DNA from: Anodontia alba
Lineage: Eukaryota; Mollusca; Bivalvia; Lucinida; Lucinidae
Length of the DNA stretch: 64,000 bases
Direction: 5' to 3'
NCBI GenBank assembly: GCA_964016985.1
Contig: OZ024827.1
Span: 17,055,374-17,119,373 of the forward strand
This document shows, piece after piece, positions 20,326 to 31,014 of this stretch. Made by a program: the position numbers and the translations under genes. Numbering within the stretch: the stretch's first letter is position 1; each line of letters begins with the position of its first letter. The notes under the pieces are model-generated. The model saw only the letters and a program-made list of their open reading frames with translations, did no database searches and was not told where the DNA came from.

Positions 20326-20764
20326 TAATGAATCGTATAGCCAATGAAATAGAAGGATACATTTTTACGACATTTACACAGATGAATGCGTGACTGATCT
20401 GCGTTTTAGCCGCCATATTTAATCTGTGACTTCTCTCGCATTAAACAACATTTTCGGCGTATTTAAGTGTAAATACTGAAGTTTTGCCGTAAAAAATGGA
20501 TTACATTCCTACAGCACATAACAGGAATTATGCATGGAGAAGAATTTATCGCTGACAACATGATAAAGGTAGGACATGCGGTGATTTCAGTTGACTGGCG
20601 ATCAGCTGATCGTTCGCGGTATAGCTAAAAGGAGAAATCGATTTTTTTTTTTGACGAAATCAGCCTGTAAAAATAAATTTTCGGGGTACATGCATAATTC
20701 CTTTTACTAGATCTATAAGACTAAATATTTATTTATACACATGTAACAGGTGAAAAAAAATTAT

Positions 20765-20838
20765 GCCACGACCGGGGATTGAACGCGGGCCGTCCGCGTG
20801 ACAGTCGGACAGTCTACCACGTTGCTATAAGAGCCGGC
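20765..20838 (-). tRNA. tRNA-Asp-like sequence, probably a pseudogene or SINE head
   Basis: 74 nt on the minus strand. The anticodon loop CTGTCAC gives GTC (Asp) on a stem TCCG/CGGA. The T-arm CCGCG-TTCAATC-CCCGG has one mismatch. The acceptor stem pairs only in its first four positions (GCCG with TGGC plus a wobble) and the D-arm is poor. It lies 42 bp from a mariner. A functional tRNA is unlikely; a tRNA-derived repeat is the simplest reading. Confidence 0.4.
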
Positions 20839-20880
20839 TTATCTGAACGCAGTTCAAATATATCATATACCAACATCGTA

Positions 20881-22167
20881 CGAGGGTGAGTCAATAAGAA
20901 ACCAGCCTAACTTATTTCCGGTTGAGATCCACCTTTTCTTTTTCGATGTAAGTGTCCTCTAGTATGGTGCACTTAAACCAATGGTGTTCAAGTGCCATCA
21001 GCCCAGAACTGAAAAAGTCAGGGTCCTTTCCATTGACCCACTCCTCAACTGCCGTCACGACTTCTTCATCAGGCCGGAAATGAAGTCCACGGATATCCTT
21101 TTTCAAGTTTGGGAATAGGAAGAAGTCACTAGGAGCTAGGTCAGGCGAATAGGCAGGATGTGGTATAAATTCATACCCGTTTGGCTCTACAGCATCCATT
21201 GCAACTTTGCAAGTGTGGACTCTCGCGTTGTCCTGTTGCAACAAAACACCTTTAGAGAGTTTACCTCGGCGTTTTTCACGGATGGCGGTTCTCAGCTGAT
21301 CTAACAAGTTTGCATAGTACACTCCAGTTATTGTACTTCTCTTGGGTAAAAAGTCCAAAATAATAACGCCTTTTGCGTCCCAAAATACTGTGGCCATCAC
21401 CTTGCCAGCAGATGGTTGCGTCTTGAACTTCTTTGGCCTGTGAGAACCAGGCCCTACCCACTGACGACTCTGAGCTTTATTCTCTGGCTCATAATGATAA
21501 ACCCAAGTCTCATCTATAGTCACCAGATGCAAAGGAAAATCATCTTTTGACCTAAAACGCTTCAACAAGGCGCTGCATACTGATGCTCCGGTTGCCATTT
21601 GCTCATCGCTAAGGGATTTGTGGACCCAACGGACTGTTAGCTTGCGCATGCCTAAACGATCATGTAAGATTGTTGAAACGCTACCATGTGAAATGCCTAA
21701 TCCCTGCGCTATTTCTTCCATCTGAATTCGTTTATCAGAGTATACCACATGCGGGATCCGAACTTTCTTACACATTTCTTCGTCGGTGGCATCTAGTGGG
21801 CGTCCAGACCTGGCTTCATCTTCTAAAGACGTTCTACCGCGTTTGAATTCCCCTACCCAGAAATTAACCTAAGCATAAGATGGTGCAGAAGACCCATACA
21901 CATGGGCTAACTCGCCGTGTATTTCCTTGCCTGTTTTACCTTTTAAATACAGGTACCGAAATACAGCACGGTACTCAACTTTAGATGAAAAGCATGCCTT
22001 TGCATCACTAGCCATGTTTGACATTCAATATATTATGAGTGAATGACACGATAAGGGTGCAATTTTGCCCTCAGGCCTAAACCATGTATTGAAACAAGGC
22101 ATGAAAATCTTGGGTATCTCGGTCTTTTGGAAACGGGATAGGCTGGTTACTTATTGACTTGCCCTCG
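20881..22167 (-). mobile_element. mariner-type transposon (copy 2 of M1) in BigDef-1 intron
   Basis: 1287 bp, ends CGAGGGTGAGTCAATAAGAA / TTACTTATTGACTTGCCCTCG (mismatched inner base), TA at 20879-20880 and 22168-22169. Same family as 1888-3161, inserted antisense in the large defensin intron. Confidence 0.94.
20912..22017 (-). pseudogene. mariner transposase, C-terminal two-thirds open
   Basis: A 287-codon frame (21775-20912) covers the second helix-turn-helix (AQGLGISHGSVSTILHDRLG), the first catalytic aspartate in VTIDETWVYHYEPENK, the second in LLQQDNARVHTCKVAMDA, and the third in YSPDLAPSDFFLFPNLKK. Exactly 34 residues lie between the second and third aspartates, the D,D34D signature of mariner proper. 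The N-terminal 80 or so codons (22017-21776) are visible in other frames but broken, so the first DNA-binding unit is not in phase. It is likely inactive. Confidence 0.9.
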
Positions 22168-22196
22168 TATAACCGTACACTGTCCAAATCGGGTAG

Positions 22197-22392
22197 TTTT
22201 CATATTTCTGCTCGAAACATAGATTGTGGTTACTAGATAGAACCGCCTCGGCCATGCGGTTCTAACGGGTACACACAATCTATGTTTTAAACAGAAATAA
22301 GAAAATCAATGCATACCCTTGTAAACCCCAGTTTTACTATATAAAAGTGGGGTTTATAGGGGTCAAAACTATATAGACCTGTTTTCGTGATG
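22197..22392 (+). mobile_element. MITE family A, left-truncated copy 5
   Basis: Starts at TTTTCATATTTCTGCTCGAA, 30 bp from the mariner end, and runs to TTTTCGTGATG. The central hairpin is mutated (TACTAGATAGAACC / GGTTCTAACGGGTA). Confidence 0.85.
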
Positions 22393-22510
22393 GTTCACTC
22401 TTAACATGTGACTACTGTGAATGTTTTCACCTCTGATAACGGATTTTCAAAAAAATACTCAAACTTATTTCAAGAAATGACAAACAAATTTCATATTTGT
22501 ATTTAGCACA

Positions 22511-22790
22511 CATCACGAAAACATGCCTATATAATTTTGACCCCCTTAAACCCCACTTTTATATAGTAAAACTGGGGTTTACAGGGGTATACATTATTTT
22601 CCTTATTTTGCTAAAAAACATAGATTGTAGGTACTCGTTAGAACAGCCTCACTGAGGCGGTTCTAAAGAGTAGCCACAATCTATGTTCTGATATGAAATA
22701 TGAAAAAATATAGGAATTTTTTATCTGAAAATTTTCCTTTTTTTGGTTGTAAAATTTTCAATATATTTGAATAGGCGCGTTTTTGTAATG
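22511..22790 (-). mobile_element. MITE family A, copy 6
   Basis: Complete reverse copy, CATCACGAAAACATGCCTAT to GGCGCGTTTTTGTAATG. Hairpin with a few mismatches. Confidence 0.9.
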
Positions 22791-23190
22791 AGAAGTTTTC
22801 ACAATAGGTGCCGCAAAAATTTTGGAATTCGGTTGACAGATGAGGATTTTATGAGCAAAAATAGTTTTGAATAGAGAATTTTCTATAGTAAAACTGCTAG
22901 CAAGGGAAGTAATATTTTCCTGCAAAATTTTAAAACTCGTATTTTATCAAAGGTACCCGAAATTGGCATAAAATGATACAAAACCCTTACCATGGTTCAA
23001 AACATTGAATTTAAGCCACAAAAGTTGTCAGAATCGGAACTTTATGATTATGGATTATCTCCTCTGCCAATGTAAACTCCCTATTCCAAATTAATTCTGG
23101 TCATAAAATTTTTATTTGTGGAACGAATTTCGAAATTTTTGCAGGGCATGTTACAGGAAATTTAGTACCAAACGTTTGTTATAAAAATCA

Positions 23191-23435
23191 CATCACGAAA
23201 ACACGCCTATGCAAAGATGTAGAAAATTTCACCTCCAAAAACTTTTCAGATAAAAACCTCTGATATTTTTCATATTTCTGCTCAAAAAAAAAGGTTGTGG
23301 GGTTCTAACGAGTACCCACAATCTATATTTTTGAGAGAAATAAGAAAAATAATGTATACCCCTGTAAACCCCAGTTTTACTATGTGAAAGTGGGGTTTAA
23401 GGGGGTCAAAATTATATAGGCGTGTTTTCGTGATG
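23191..23435 (+). mobile_element. MITE family A, copy 7, left hairpin arm deleted
   Basis: Termini intact but the first arm of the central hairpin is lost (AAGGTTGTGGGGTTCTAACG). 22791-23190 and 23436-24421 hold no recognisable feature apart from a poly-A run at 24363. Confidence 0.87.
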
Positions 23436-24421
23436 ATCTATCCTTTTCTAAGTTTACTATTAGTAATCCCCAAAATTGTGTTTTCAGAGGACAAAAAAAG
23501 CGAACATTAAGTAAATTTTCTCGTTTAAATATTTTTCCGAAACGAGATTAAAATAAATTTAAGCAAGATCACCTTAGATCTAATCACACAGCGTGCTAAA
23601 TGAGGCATAAATGTGCATATTATGACACGCGTTTAACAAGAAATCAACGGAAGTGAGAGTTCAGGGCTTTAAAGTTGATCTGTCTTATTCAAACGAAATA
23701 AAACAAAATATATCATGAACCCAGGTTGATTAAATACTAAGCGCTAGTCGTACAGTCAAATTCAGCTCGGACCGAGCTATTGATGCGGTACAGTCAGTCG
23801 GAACTGACGGGTACAATTCAAAAGGTCATGGTTTACAAAATAGAAACATGTAGAGCCTTGCAGGAAATATACATAAAAAGACAATATGTGTTTGAAAGAT
23901 TTCACGTTCAAATTATCATGAAGCTGGCCTTAATTCGGAGTATATCGACCTGGATTCATCGAGTTTACGGGCGACAAAACCAGGAAAATCACTGATAGAA
24001 CAGCACGCGATAAGGTCTACTCGAAAAAAGAACTGACCACTGTCGGAGTTTGTGAGAAGGATACAGCTAAAATATATTCATTTCTACCCCCGATGTCGAA
24101 AACCGCATTATAATAGGATATTGCGTTGCTTTCTTATCTGTTAAAATCTCAGAGCTTCTGTCGCGAATTTCGTGTTCGCTTGTGATGTTTGGGCGTACAG
24201 AATGATGGTGCTTCCGATTTGACCACTGTACGGTTATACGCTGTGATACCTATAGCCGGTGATACACTAATGTGCAAAATTTCGTGGAAAAAAATTGTCC
24301 GATGTTGTGCACTTTGCCTCGAACCTACATTTAAACTGTCCGCGACTTTGCATACCTGATGAAAAAAAAAAAAAAAAAAAAATGCATAAAATGCTTAAAT
24401 CCGTTTCATAGGTAACACCTT

Positions 24422-24701
24422 CATTACGAAAACATGCCTATTCAATATATACTGAAAATTTTACTACCAAAAACTGAAAATTTTCAGATAAAAAATTCTG
24501 ATATTTTTCATATTTCTGCTCAAAACATAGATTGTGGGTACTCGTTAGAACCGCCTCGGCGAGGTGGTTCTAACGAGTACCCACAATCTATGTTTCTGAA
24601 CAGAAATAAGAGAATTAATGTATACCCCTGTAAACCCCAGTTTTTCTATATAAAAGTGGGGTTGAAGGGGGTCAGCATCATATAGGTATGTTTTCGTGAT
24701 G
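24422..24701 (+). mobile_element. MITE family A, copy 8
   Basis: Complete 280-bp forward copy, nearly identical to 18181-18460, suggesting recent amplification of this subtype. Confidence 0.93.
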
Positions 24702-25111
24702 TTTATTTCATATTAATCGCCATAACGCACAAACCGTTGAAAATATTTTGGTAATATTTGAAATATTGATAGACACTGAAGAGACCAAGCTAATGAACTT
24801 GTCAAAAGCAAGATTTCTTGAAAGATAGTCTTGCTGAGGCAAAACTATGAAAATATGTAACTGCTCGGATTATTTTGATAATTTTTGGCTTACTGATAGA
24901 TATCGACAAGATCTTATCAATGAACTTGCTACAAATGTAGACATCGAGAAGATATAATCAATGAGCTTGTCAAATGCCAATTTCTTCGACATTAGTACTG
25001 TTACTACTATCATTCATTTACAACACAATGCCGTTAGGATTAAATTTATATACAGTCCTGCGTCTCTCCTTCACATATAATGACCTATCGCTGATAGTTA
25101 GAAATGGTACA

Positions 25112-25208
25112 TCCCAGCAGGCACATACTGCTGAAACAACGTCGATTCAACGATGACGTTGAATCAACGTTGAATCGACGCTGTTTCAACGCCTTGTGCT
25201 CGCTGGGA
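25112..25208. mobile_element. CCCAG-type palindromic MITE
   Basis: Ends TCCCAGCAGGCACATACTGC and CCTTGTGCTCGCTGGGA. The interior repeats AACGTCGATTCAACG / GTTGAATCAACGTTGAATC. Related by its CCCAGC..GCACAT ends to 9047-9153 and 62259-62370. Confidence 0.8.
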
Positions 25209-25267
25209 TTGCATGTCAATGCATTACTGCGGGTCGTGCACCTTAGCGTAAGTTGATTTTTACATTT

Positions 25268-25690
25268 TTTGCCTCGCCGAGGCTATTTATAAAGAAATCT
25301 GGCATTTGACAATTTCATCGTCAATATGTGTCTGCATCCAAAATTTATCAAAATATTCCAAGCGATTTAAAGGTATAGCGATTTTCACAAACTGAATACG
25401 GACGAACGGACACACTTCGACGAGGCTATTTATTAGAAACTCTGGCATTTGACAATTTCATTGGTTAGATCTTGTCAATACGTATCTGCATGCCAAAAAT
25501 TATCGGAATATTCCAAGCGGTTTAAAAGTTGAAGCGATCAAAGCGAGGCTATTTATAAAGAAATCTGGCATTTGACAATGCCATTTGTTAGGTCTTGTCA
25601 ATATGTATCTGCATGCGAAACAAAATCAAAATAGTCCAAGCGGTTTAAAAGTTCAGCGATTTTTACAAACTAATTACGGACGGACGGACA
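25268..25690. repeat. Degenerate tandem repeat, about 130-bp unit, three units
   Basis: Each unit has GGCTATTTATAAAGAAATCT, GGCATTTGACAAT, TCAATATGTATCTGCATGC and AAGCGGTTTAAAAG. Ends in GGACGGACGGACA. Non-coding. Confidence 0.8.
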
Positions 25691-25764
25691 TGGTGATTAT
25701 AGAGCTCTTCTCGTTAGTCCTCCTTTCGGACCGCGTTACTGCGGATCGTGCAATTTTTGTGGTG

Positions 25765-25768
<4 letters not shown>

Positions 25769-25801
<33 letters not shown>
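25769..25801. repeat. (TG)n microsatellite
   Basis: Sixteen or so TG repeats after the tandem array. Confidence 0.95.
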
Positions 25802-25802
<1 letters not shown>

Positions 25803-25846
25803 CCCTCTATTTTATGTCCCCTAAGCTCGCTAAGTACAGATAGAAA

Positions 25847-26122
25847 CATCACGAAAACATACCTATATAATTTTTACCCCCTCAAACCCCACTTTCATAT
25901 AGTAAAACTTGGGATTACAGGGGTATACATTATTTTCTTATTCCTGCTCAAAAACATAGATTGTGGTACTCGTTAGAACCGCCTCGCCGAGGCGGTTCTA
26001 ACGAGTACCCACAATCTATGTTTTGAGCAGACATAAGAAAAATATTAGCGTTTCTTATCTGAAAATTTTCAGTTTTTGGGGTTAATTTTGCTATATATTT
26101 GAATAGGCATGTTCTCGTAATG
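25847..26122 (-). mobile_element. MITE family A, copy 9
   Basis: Reverse copy, CATCACGAAAACATACCTAT to GGCATGTTCTCGTAATG, perfect central hairpin. Confidence 0.92.
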
Positions 26123-26233
26123 TAAGTATGTGGGTGCCCAGTAAAAGATACAATCAAGAAACCTCCCATGGCACCGAACAAGAGTTGAAGGACATAAACC
26201 ATTAATGTCTAGCGTCCCATAAACGGGGACTTG

Positions 26234-26300
26234 GCAAACAGTGTAGATCCAGATCAGAAGCCGCGTTCTGCGGCGTCTGATCAGGGTCTACACTGTTTGC
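26234..26300. repeat. CAGTGTAGATC-type hairpin element
   Basis: The cleanest copy: GCAAACAGTGTAGATCCAGA pairs with the complement of TCAGGGTCTACACTGTTTGC. Inner arms CAGAAGCCGC / GCGGCGTCTG. Confidence 0.88.
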
Positions 26301-26397
26301 ATGAAATACAGAAATTTCTGCAAAACTGGTAATAATAATAATAATAATAATAATAGTAATAAAACTAATCAGACACCCCTTCTATCAGAAATGAACC

Positions 26398-26642
26398 TTT
26401 TTTTTTTTTTTTTTTTTTTTTTGATTTGGGTTTTACGGCCCTTTCAAGAATATTCACTTATATCGAGCCGATCGTTCATCAAAGGCGGGGGAAAACCGGA
26501 GAACCCGGGGAAAGACCACCTGACCATCCGTAAGCAGAACTTGGCTTTCCCACATGTGACCCGATTGAGGCTCGAACCACAGCGGTGAGAAACCTAATGG
26601 ATTAAGTGTCAACTCTCCTATCCACCAGGCTACGGGAGCCCG
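26398..26642 (-). mobile_element. tRNA-headed SINE, second family (copy D)
   Basis: On the minus strand the head contains an A-box-like GTAGCCTGGTGGATAGG and a B-box-like GTGGTTCGAGCCT. The body has GGTGGTCTTTCCCCGGGTTC. The tail GGGCCGTAAAACCCAAATC runs into a poly-A of about 25 (poly-T at 26398-26422). Head and body differ from SINE A-C, but the GGCCGTAAAACC tail is the same. Confidence 0.75.
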
Positions 26643-26814
26643 TTTAATGGACCTGGTAGAAGTGTCGAGTCAGCATAAATGAACGAGAGACGATTCGGGT
26701 TAAATGACAATATAAAGCTGTTCGAGAACAGAATGAACAAATGAAAAATTCAAAGAAATGCTGACTGAAACGGTCAGTATCACAATCTTTCATGGTAGGG
26801 AGGGGATTTATTTT

Positions 26815-27093
26815 CATTACGAAAACACGCCTATTCAAATATTTAGAAAATTTCACCTCCAAAAACTGAAATTTTTTCGATAAAAAACTCTGATATTTTT
26901 CATATTTCTGCTCAAAATATAGATTGTGGGTACTCGTTAGAACCGCCTCGGCGAGGCGGCTCTAACGAGTACCCACAATCTATGTTTTCAAGCAAAAATA
27001 AGAAAAATAATGTATACCTCTGTAAACCCCAGTTTTACTATATAAAAGAGGGGTTTAAGGGGGTCAAAATTATAGAGGCGTGTTTTCGTGATG
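26815..27093 (+). mobile_element. MITE family A, copy 10
   Basis: Forward copy with termini CATTACGAAAACACGCCTAT and GGCGTGTTTTCGTGATG. Confidence 0.92.
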
Positions 27094-27099
27094 ATTTGA

Positions 27100-27290
27100 T
27101 TCATCTCATGACAAAACCAACAAATGGTGAGTGCGCACAGCGAAGACTGAGATCAGTCTAAGTATCCGCCCAGACTGATCAGAATCTGCGCTGTCCGCAT
27201 TAAGAAACCTTGGGTCCTTAGTTACCCACTGAGCGCACAGCGAAGACTCTGATCATGCCATTTTGTTGGTTTTGTCATGAAGTGGCTCAT
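27100..27290. mobile_element. MITE family E
   Basis: ATCTCATGACAAAACCAACA at the left; TGTTGGTTTTGTCATGAAGT then GGCTCAT at the right. Interior has CGCACAGCGAAGACTGAGAT and repeats of TGATCAG. Confidence 0.75.
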
Positions 27291-27294
27291 TTCA

Positions 27295-27573
27295 TATTAT
27301 GAAAACACGCCTATTCAAATATATTGAAAATTTTACCACAAAAAAAAAATGAAAATTTTCAGATAAAAATTCTGATATTTTTCATATTTCTGCTCAAAAC
27401 ATAGATTAAGGGTACTCGTTAGAACCGCCTCGGCGAGGCGGTTCTAACGAGTACCCACAATCTATGTTTTGAACAGAAATAAGGCAAATAATGTATACCC
27501 CTGTAAACCCCAGTTTTACTATATAAAAGTGGGGTTTAAGGGGGTCCAAATTATATAGGTATGTTTCGTGATG
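27295..27573 (+). mobile_element. MITE family A, copy 11
   Basis: Forward copy starting ATTATGAAAACACGCCTATT, with a near-perfect central hairpin. It directly follows the family E element. Confidence 0.9.
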
Positions 27574-27761
27574 AATGATTAATTTATACCGGCAGCACAT
27601 TTAGGTAGCATGTCCCTCTAAAACATATATACATGTACATGTACTGTACATCTATAGAAAAAGTTCAACAATTTCTATCGCATAAACTGAAACAAAAGAG
27701 CAAATAAGTTAATAAAAAATATGATAAAAATAAACGAATAAATAGTAAAATTCATTTAATT

Positions 27762-27937
27762 CTAGCAGACGACATTCACATTCTGGAACACTTTTCTTAT
27801 GATTTCCTAAAAACAGGCCTTGTCATTTTATGCAAATTATCTCCTATGGAGCCAATTAGCATGAAATGTCAAAGCATGTTTTCTGAGAAGAATAAGAAAA
27901 ATATCATCAGTTTGTCGCCTGCTGACTTTGCCCACAG
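27762..27937. mobile_element. Palindromic MITE family C
   Basis: AGCAGACGACATTCACATTC at the left and CAGTTTGTCGCCTGCTGA at the right. Inner arms GTCATTTTATGCAAATTATC / GCATGAAATGTCAAAGC. Confidence 0.78.
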
Positions 27938-27983
27938 AGTGGCAAGGTAAAAAACTTTTGAAGATACACAGCCTAGTCTCGTT

Positions 27984-28012
27984 ATCTCGAACTCCAAGGG
28001 ACAAGAACTTCC
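27984..28012. mobile_element. pogo/Tigger-like MITE terminus, remnant
   Basis: TAGTCTCGTTATCTCGAACT matches the left end of the element at 15276. The rest is missing. Confidence 0.6.
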
Positions 28013-28168
28013 GGTTTGTAGTTTGAGATGAGTCGAAATGTAAAGAATGTATAACAAACAACATCAATACTACCCTATATTTCGTTTGACCAATGCACTC
28101 GTTTGAGTTATCAATGTTTCAGGTAACAAAAGTAAACTGTAAATGTCATATGAGTTAACGCTTAGCAT

Positions 28169-28335
28169 GCTGGGTAAAATTTCAGCAGACGACACTTTCA
28201 AATATTTGTCTTAGTGTTCACAGAAAATAGGGGCTTTGACATTTCATGTAATTTGAATAATATGTGAAAAGTATTTTTTTTCTGGAACAGATAGGAAAAG
28301 TATCATCATTTTGTCGTCTGCTGAATTAGTCCAGA
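28169..28335. mobile_element. Palindromic MITE family C, 70 bp before BigDef-1 exon 2
   Basis: AAATTTCAGCAGACGACACT and ATTTTGTCGTCTGCTGAAT are the inverted ends. The inner arms are partly eroded. Confidence 0.78.
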
Positions 28336-28408
28336 GAGTGGTAACGGTTAAGAACGCTTAGTTTTACAAAAACGTTTTGCTAGAAATGACCCTTAACACA
28401 TGTATCAG

Positions 28409-28533
28409 CTAATGACAATCATTCTTGTGCCAACAACCGTGGATGGTGTCGCAGTAGGTGTCGAAATTACGAATACGTGGACTACTACCATTCAGCTGTG
28501 TGTGGAAGGTATCATTGTTGTCGCTCAAGGTAA
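28409..28533 (+). CDS. Big defensin (BigDef-1), coding exon 2: beta-defensin domain
   Basis: After the acceptor ATGTATCAG (ends 28408) the frame runs from the split codon 77 through SNDNHSCANNRGWCRSRC to CGRYHCCRSR and a TAA at 28531. The six cysteines (residues 83, 90, 94, 108, 113, 114) follow C-x6-C-x3-C-x13-C-x4-CC, the big-defensin spacing, including the conserved NRGWCR block. The disulphide core is the antimicrobial, structurally beta-defensin-like part of the mature peptide. The exon is 125 nt and sits 12,421 bp after exon 1, in the same orientation, with matching phase and no intervening stop. No other exon with this cysteine pattern was seen. The remaining uncertainty is whether exon 1 at 15759 is its transcript partner. 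Confidence 0.92.
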
Positions 28534-28612
28534 CGGAAATAGCCGGGCGGAAAGAACCGAAGAAAGTCACCGTCGATACTGCTTTTTTTTATTATCTATT
28601 TCTTTTTATTAA

Positions 28613-28618
28613 AATAAA
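28613..28618 (+). terminator. Polyadenylation signal of BigDef-1
   Basis: AATAAA, 80 bases after the stop codon, followed by a GT/T-rich stretch (TGATAGTTGAGCTCTGTCAT). It fits the 3' end of the defensin message. Confidence 0.7.
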
Positions 28619-28698
28619 CACATATACAAATGATAGTTGAGCTCTGTCATATTTATTTCTTTTATTCTTTTGTCAAGTACTGGGACAGACAAATCTTA

Positions 28699-28764
28699 GC
28701 AGACAGTGTAGACCCAGATCAGACACCGCGTTTGCGGCGTCTGATCTAGGTCTACACTGTCTGC
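28699..28764. repeat. CAGTGTAGATC-type hairpin element
   Basis: GCAGACAGTGTAGACCCAGA pairs with the complement of TAGGTCTACACTGTCTGC. Inner arms CAGACACCGC / GCGGCGTCTG. 29053-29125 holds a half copy with the family trailer. Confidence 0.85.
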
Positions 28765-29125
28765 CGCTCATCCAGCAATTGTTAGACACATCAAATTGAC
28801 CCTATCTGGAGGTGCCCATGAAGACGACGCAATGATTGTGGCATTTGCGGGCGTAGACCAACAAAAGGAGTTAGACGCTGGGCCAACGGCGTTGAGCTCC
28901 TCTCTGCCTGACATTTCTCCGGTCCGTTTTATCTGTTTTAAAAATATAAAGAAAAAAAAAATGACTTTTAAATTCTCGAAGGTATTCAATTTGAAAAAAA
29001 AAAAAAAATCGCGCTTAGCATTCGAGGTAAAATTTTAAACAGACGACATTGAAAACGCGGCGTCTGATCTGAGTTTACACCGTTTGCCAATGTCCCTTTT
29101 ATGGGACGCTTGGCATGAACGGGTT

Positions 29126-29838
29126 GTTATTTTTTTGTCTGAGTTACTCCTCAAATTAATGCCGCAAATTATACGTCTAAATCGTCGTTAGGATCTATCT
29201 GAACGATGATTCGATGGACAACAAACTTTGTAGTGTACTACCTGGGGCTTCAAAACCTATTTATCTCCCTTAGACCTATTTCCGAAAAATGTATAGCATG
29301 CTGGGTAAAATTTTCAGCAAATATTTACGCAAACCCTATAATGTTTACGTTGAAAACGAAACTAAAAAATTTTAGAAATCTACGCCAAGAAAATAGTTCC
29401 AGGATTCCTGCTTGCTGGATTTATCGAAGAGAAAATGCCGTTTTGAATGGGTGTTTGCTGTGCGCCCGCTGTTTGCATATGATTTTCAACGCATGAAAAG
29501 GGTTCTTATGCAATTAGGGGACAACGCAGGCCCTGATCAGCCTGCGCGAGATATGGGCCTTCCTTGTCCGCTTACAGAAACAATGGATACTGTAGTATAT
29601 GTAGACAAAACAGAGAATGCACAGATCAGACTGTATGGGTGCGCACTCTCATCTAGATCTTCGCTGTTCGCCGATGGCATATCTGTAACAATAAAAACGT
29701 TTAACCCTCTTTACACCAACACTCGAAACTATAACAAATTTCGTTATAATGACAATTTAACTGGCACGAAACCTTCGCTGAAGAAGTGACAATCGATCAG
29801 AAATTATACAAGAATATTATATTTAATACTTCAAAATA
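29126..29838. other. No recognisable gene
   Basis: Two open frames of about 100-125 codons (29206-29496, 29412-29789) have no motif I recognise and overlap repeat fragments (ATGCTGGGTAAAATTTTCAG of family C at 29298). I treat them as chance. Confidence 0.5.
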
Positions 29839-29902
29839 TATGTTTTGGATATTTGTTAGAATCGCCTCAGTAAGGCGATTCTAACAAATATCCAAAACAT
29901 AT
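29839..29902. repeat. Perfect hairpin, diverged relative of the MITE-A core
   Basis: TATGTTTTGGATATTTGTTA..GAATCGCCTCAG then TAAGGCGATTC..TAACAAATATCCAAAACATA. Layout and the motif TTAGAAYCGCCTC are as in family A, but most arm positions differ and both arms differ together. Confidence 0.8.
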
Positions 29903-30305
29903 GTTCTGTTAGGAAATAAAAATAAAGCAAGCCATTTCTTACATGTTAATCTGCTGCGTTTAAGAATTCTTTACAACAGCAAATTAATTTAAACGGCAAC
30001 ATCTTTAGGAACAAATGCCATCATGGTAATTTCTTGAAGTAATTATACACACTGCATAATCTTTTATTCTTATTTCCTCACAGAATTGTACTTTTGTTGG
30101 AACTAACATTTGTAATCGCCTCTTTGAAGCATGATTTCTTGAAGTATTAATTTAAACACACTATCCTTACATAATTTCTGATTAATTGTCACCTCATGAG
30201 TTGAGAGTTCGTGCGCAGTCAAATTATCATAATAATGAAGTTTTGACGTTGTATCGAGTGTTGGCACAAAGAGGGTTGGTTGGCTGTATTAGCACATGCA
30301 TGAAA

Positions 30306-30306
<1 letters not shown>

Positions 30307-30346
<40 letters not shown>

Positions 30347-30355
30347 TCTCTCTCT
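30307..30355. repeat. (CT)n microsatellite
   Basis: CT dinucleotides with one CCC interruption. 29903-30306 otherwise holds nothing I recognise. Confidence 0.95.
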
Positions 30356-30604
30356 TCATGCGGCTCCACTATTTGCAAAGAAAAAAAAAAAAAAATTTTT
30401 TTTGACTGTTTCGGCCTTGCTCATTTTTGGGTGGGTTATTTTGACATTGAAGGCCAAATGTGATATTTGTGGAAAATGTTGGATTCAGATGAGAGCAGTC
30501 TCATATAGAGCCATCTCATTTGTTATCGAACTATTTGTCATTTTGTTTTCGATTTTGTACTGACACCCCTACAGTAATGGACATGCCCAAATTCAGTAGA
30601 GGAC

Positions 30605-30763
30605 ACATTCATGATGTATTTCTAATTTTCCTAGAAAAAGTCTTTGACATTTCATGCAAATTGTCTCCCAATTTGCAAGAAATGCCGAAACTTTTTTTTC
30701 TGGAAAAAAAAAATAAGAAAGAAAAAAAAATCAAAATGTCGTCTGCTGAAAATTTTACCCTAA
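30605..30763. mobile_element. Palindromic MITE family C
   Basis: GACATTTCATGCAAATTGTC in the left arm and AATGTCGTCTGCTGAAAATT at the right end. The left end is eroded. Confidence 0.7.
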
Positions 30764-30789
30764 TAAGCGTACTAACGCATAGCACTCTG

Positions 30790-30971
30790 AATAAAAATTA
30801 TAGCAGGCGACATTTTAAAATAATTTTCATATTTTTACCAGAAAACAGGTTTTGAGGTTTCTCGCAAATTGTTTCCAGCAGACAATTTGCATGAAACGTT
30901 AACACCTGTTTTGTGGAAAAAAAAATAAGAAAAAAAACATAAACAATTTGTTGTTGCCATCTGAATTTGCC
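30790..30971. mobile_element. Palindromic MITE family C
   Basis: TATAGCAGGCGACATTTTAA at the left and GACAATTTGCATGAAACGTT in the right arm. Lies head to tail 27 bp after the previous copy. Confidence 0.72.
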
Positions 30972-31014
30972 AAAAGGGTGGTAAAGGCTAATGTATTATG
31001 GTGACACGGAAGAA

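Noticed and set aside
28400..28612. 70-codon frame starting MYQLMTIILVPTTVDG
   Set aside because: It is the wrong frame over the defensin exon; the true frame gives the six-cysteine domain.
29206..29789. Cysteine-containing frames that might be another defensin exon
   Set aside because: Cysteine spacing does not fit any defensin pattern, and the frames overlap repeat fragments.
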